DNA of 7,642 nt from AC-69 sp044869895 (lineage in GTDB: Bacteria; Actinomycetota; UBA4738; HRBIN12). Each line of letters opens with the position of its first letter. The stretch's first letter is position 1. Made by a program: the position numbers and the translations under genes. Where the stretch lies: assembly GCA_044869895.1 (NCBI GenBank), contig JBIOXZ010000209.1, positions 1 through 7,642 on the forward strand. Reading direction: 5' to 3'. Positions 6,038 through 7,642 of the stretch are shown piece by piece. A model generated the notes under the pieces. That model saw nothing but the letters and a program-made list of their open reading frames with translations. It had not been told where the DNA came from and did not search any database.

Positions 6038-6723
6038 TCGTCTGCCCTGCCTGCCGGACGGCGAACGAGGAGGGCGCGGAGGTCTGCGCGAGCTGCGGCC
6101 GCTCACTCGATCCCGCCCCCTCCTACCTGATGCCGGCCCGGCGCGCTCCCGGAGCCCGGTCACACATCGAGGACGTCCCGCGCGCCGGCCCGTCGCGGTG
6201 GCGTGCGTTCGTCGTCCTGGGGGCCGTGGTCCTCGTCGCCGTGGGGGCGGGAGCGTGGCTGCTGCTCCGGCCCGACCCGTGCCGAGGGACCAACTTCTCT
6301 TCGGCGAACTTCGGCTACTGCCTCACGGTGCCCGAAGGCTGGACGGCCGAGCCGGCACGGTTCGGCAGCAGCGTCGAGCTGGACCAATTCGCCGTGCCGT
6401 CGCAGGGGGCGACCGTCATCGTCGAGGCGGTCGATCTGGAGCAGGGGACCGACCTCGACGGGTTCGCCGACCTGGTCCGCGAGAAGGATGCGACGGCCGG
6501 ACTGGAGCCAGGCCCGCGTACGAGCACCGAGATCGACGGCGTGGCCGCCCAGGTCTGGGACATCACCGTCGCCTCCGAGGCGGGGACCACGTATCAGCTT
6601 CGCGAGGTCGTGGTGGTCAAGGACCAGGTGGGCTGGCGGATCACGCTCAACGACCTGGCCGACGCCTTCGACGATCACGCTGCCCACTTCCAGGAGATGC
6701 TGCGTTCCTGGCGCTTCCGTTAG
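6034..6723 (+). CDS. Zinc-ribbon, single-pass membrane protein of unknown function
   Basis: I do not recognise a characterised family for this 229-residue protein. The N-terminus is a short zinc ribbon (C4-P-A-C7 and C18-A-S-C21). A proline/arginine-rich linker (27-57) leads to one hydrophobic helix (about 58-78, FVVLGAVVLVAVGAGAWLLL). The remaining 150 residues should lie outside the membrane, with the ribbon in the cytoplasm. The outer domain starts with C83 and C96, which could form a disulfide, followed by LTVPEGW and a pattern of strands and helices faintly like PsbP/DcrB-type domains; that resemblance is weak and unverified. The ATG start overlaps the lysC stop (ATGA) and has AGAGGA (6019-6024) upstream. 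asd starts 16 bases after its stop. Its position between two aspartate-pathway genes suggests co-expression, but a biosynthetic role is not evident. A sensory or scaffold role is possible. Confidence 0.85.
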   Translation: MIVCPACRTANEEGAEVCASCGRSLDPAPSYLMPARRAPGARSHIEDVPRAGPSRWRAFVVLGAVVLVAVGAGAWLLLRPDPCRGTNFSSANFGYCLTVPEGWTAEPARFGSSVELDQFAVPSQGATVIVEAVDLEQGTDLDGFADLVREKDATAGLEPGPRTSTEIDGVAAQVWDITVASEAGTTYQLREVVVVKDQVGWRITLNDLADAFDDHAAHFQEMLRSWRFR

Positions 6724-6724
6724 C

Positions 6725-6730
6725 TACCAT
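6725..6730 (+). promoter_or_regulatory. Possible -10 box for a leaderless asd transcript
   Basis: TACCAT fits the TAnnnT pattern and ends nine bases before the asd ATG. A transcript from it would begin at or within a few bases of the start codon. Consistent with this, no purine-rich Shine-Dalgarno is present between 6724 and 6739. Leaderless mRNAs are common in actinobacteria. No clear -35 box is seen, and read-through from lysC is also possible. Confidence 0.3.
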
Positions 6731-6739
6731 GACCGCACC

Positions 6740-7642
6740 ATGCGGGTTGGCGTCGTCGGGGCGACCGGTGCCGTCGGCCGGGAGATGCTCCGGATCCTCG
6801 AGGAGCGAAGCTTCCCGGTCGACGAGCTGATCCCGCTCGCATCCGAGCGGTCGGCCGGCACGCGCCTCAGGTTCCAAGGAGAGGATCACGCGGTTCGGGT
6901 CCTCTCGCTCGACGCGCTCCGAGGTGTCGACGTGGCGCTCTCCTCGTGCGGGGGTGCCGTGGCCAAGGGCTGGATCCCCCAGGCCGCCGAAGCGGGGACG
7001 GTGTGCATCGACAACTCGTCGGCGTTCCGTATGGAGCCTCGGGTCGCGCTGACCATTCCGGAGGTGAACCCGGAGTCGCTCGAGGCAAGGCCGCGGATCA
7101 TCGCCGTGCCGAACTGCACGATCATCACTGCGCTCATGGCCGTGGCTCCACTGCATCGGGCTGCCGGGCTGCAGTCGCTGATCCTCTCCTCGTATCAGTC
7201 GGTCTCGGGTGCCGGACACCGAGGCGTGACGGAGCTGGCCGAGCAGATCGAGAAGCTGCATGGGATGGAGGACGAGCTCGCGCACCCTGACCCGTCCGCG
7301 CTTCCCGTCGGGGAGGTCTTCGGCAAGACGATCGCCTACAACGTGGTGGCCAAGATCGACGCGTTCGACCCGGAGACCGGGTCTACCTTCGAGGAGATCA
7401 AGATCCAGCGCGAGGCCAGGAAGATCCTCTCGCTGCCCGAACTCGACGTCGCCGCCACCGCCGTCCGCGTGCCCGTGCCGGTCGGCCACTCGGTGTCGAT
7501 CCACGCCACCTTCTCCCGCCCCATCGGGACGGATGAGGCCCGGGATCTCCTCTCGGAAGCGCCGGGGGTGGAGGTCCGCGACGACCCGGCGAACGGTGTC
7601 TACCCCAGCCCGCTCGAGGCGGCCGGCCGAGACGAGGTCCTG
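6740..7642 (+). CDS. asd: Aspartate-semialdehyde dehydrogenase (3' end cut by the window)
   Basis: Asd reduces aspartyl-4-phosphate with NADPH to aspartate 4-semialdehyde, the second step of the aspartate pathway and the branch point to lysine/diaminopimelate and to threonine/methionine. The visible 301 codons are open to the last base; the usual length is about 340, so about 40 residues are missing at the C-terminus. The N-terminal NADP-binding loop is VGATGAVG (6-13). The catalytic cysteine is C126 in PNCT. Q153 lies in SSYQSVSGAG, and R243 and H250 in RVPVPVGHS have the same spacing as Arg267 and His274 of the E. coli enzyme. The residues after the cysteine read NCTII, where NCTT or NCSTIQ is more usual. 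The ATG is chosen because the nucleotide-binding strand begins immediately after it; there is no Shine-Dalgarno. Together with lysC upstream it forms a short pathway cluster. Confidence 0.95.
   Translation, partial: MRVGVVGATGAVGREMLRILEERSFPVDELIPLASERSAGTRLRFQGEDHAVRVLSLDALRGVDVALSSCGGAVAKGWIPQAAEAGTVCIDNSSAFRMEPRVALTIPEVNPESLEARPRIIAVPNCTIITALMAVAPLHRAAGLQSLILSSYQSVSGAGHRGVTELAEQIEKLHGMEDELAHPDPSALPVGEVFGKTIAYNVVAKIDAFDPETGSTFEEIKIQREARKILSLPELDVAATAVRVPVPVGHSVSIHATFSRPIGTDEARDLLSEAPGVEVRDDPANGVYPSPLEAAGRDEVL

Noticed and set aside
5946..6830. A 294-codon plus-strand frame spanning the end of lysC, the zinc-ribbon gene and the start of asd.
   Set aside because: It overlaps three supported genes in another frame and has Arg/Gly-rich low-complexity content.
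1..7642. Defence system, mobile element, CRISPR array or biosynthetic cluster.
   Set aside because: All complete genes but one are recognisable housekeeping or common enzyme families, there are no transposase or integrase genes or direct-repeat arrays, and base composition looks uniform by eye.

Overview
The window is a compact, GC-rich, all-plus-strand housekeeping segment. It most resembles a deep-branching actinobacterium (Actinomycetota outside the Streptomyces/Mycobacterium type). This placement is inferred from three things: very high GC with frequent GTG/TTG starts; a neighbourhood in which dnaX/recR sit close to aspartokinase (lysC/ask) and asd, an association I recall from mycobacteria; and a Corynebacterium-like aspartokinase with a nested beta-subunit start. 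The exact class cannot be fixed from sequence reading alone.

Layout. (1) About 20-295: a large, Bacillus-type signal recognition particle RNA with an Alu-like 5' part, the universal SRP54-binding hairpin and a perfect 11-bp terminal helix. A TATACT -10 box lies just upstream. (2) 354-2057: dnaX (DNA polymerase III gamma/tau) from a TTG start. (3) 2058-2651: recR, starting on the base after the dnaX stop; the ybaB/ebfC gene that usually lies between them is absent. (4) 2648-4732: a dipeptidyl-peptidase-IV-like S9 serine peptidase overlapping recR by four bases and ending in a perfect 10-bp hairpin, possibly the end of the first operon. (5) 4799-6037: lysC, with a probable internal start for a regulatory beta subunit at 5540. 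(6) 6034-6723: an unrecognised protein with an N-terminal zinc ribbon, one transmembrane helix and an extracytoplasmic domain, overlapping lysC by four bases. (7) 6740 to the window end: asd, cut off at its 3' end.

Functionally there are two blocks. The first couples SRP RNA, clamp-loader and recombination genes to a cytoplasmic peptidase. The second carries the first two enzymes of the aspartate pathway (aspartate to aspartyl-phosphate to aspartate semialdehyde), which feeds lysine, threonine, methionine and diaminopimelate synthesis, with a membrane-anchored zinc-ribbon protein wedged between them. I see no mobile element, CRISPR array, defence system, tRNA or rRNA. Most of the interest is in unusual details of ordinary genes; the least explained gene is the zinc-ribbon membrane protein.
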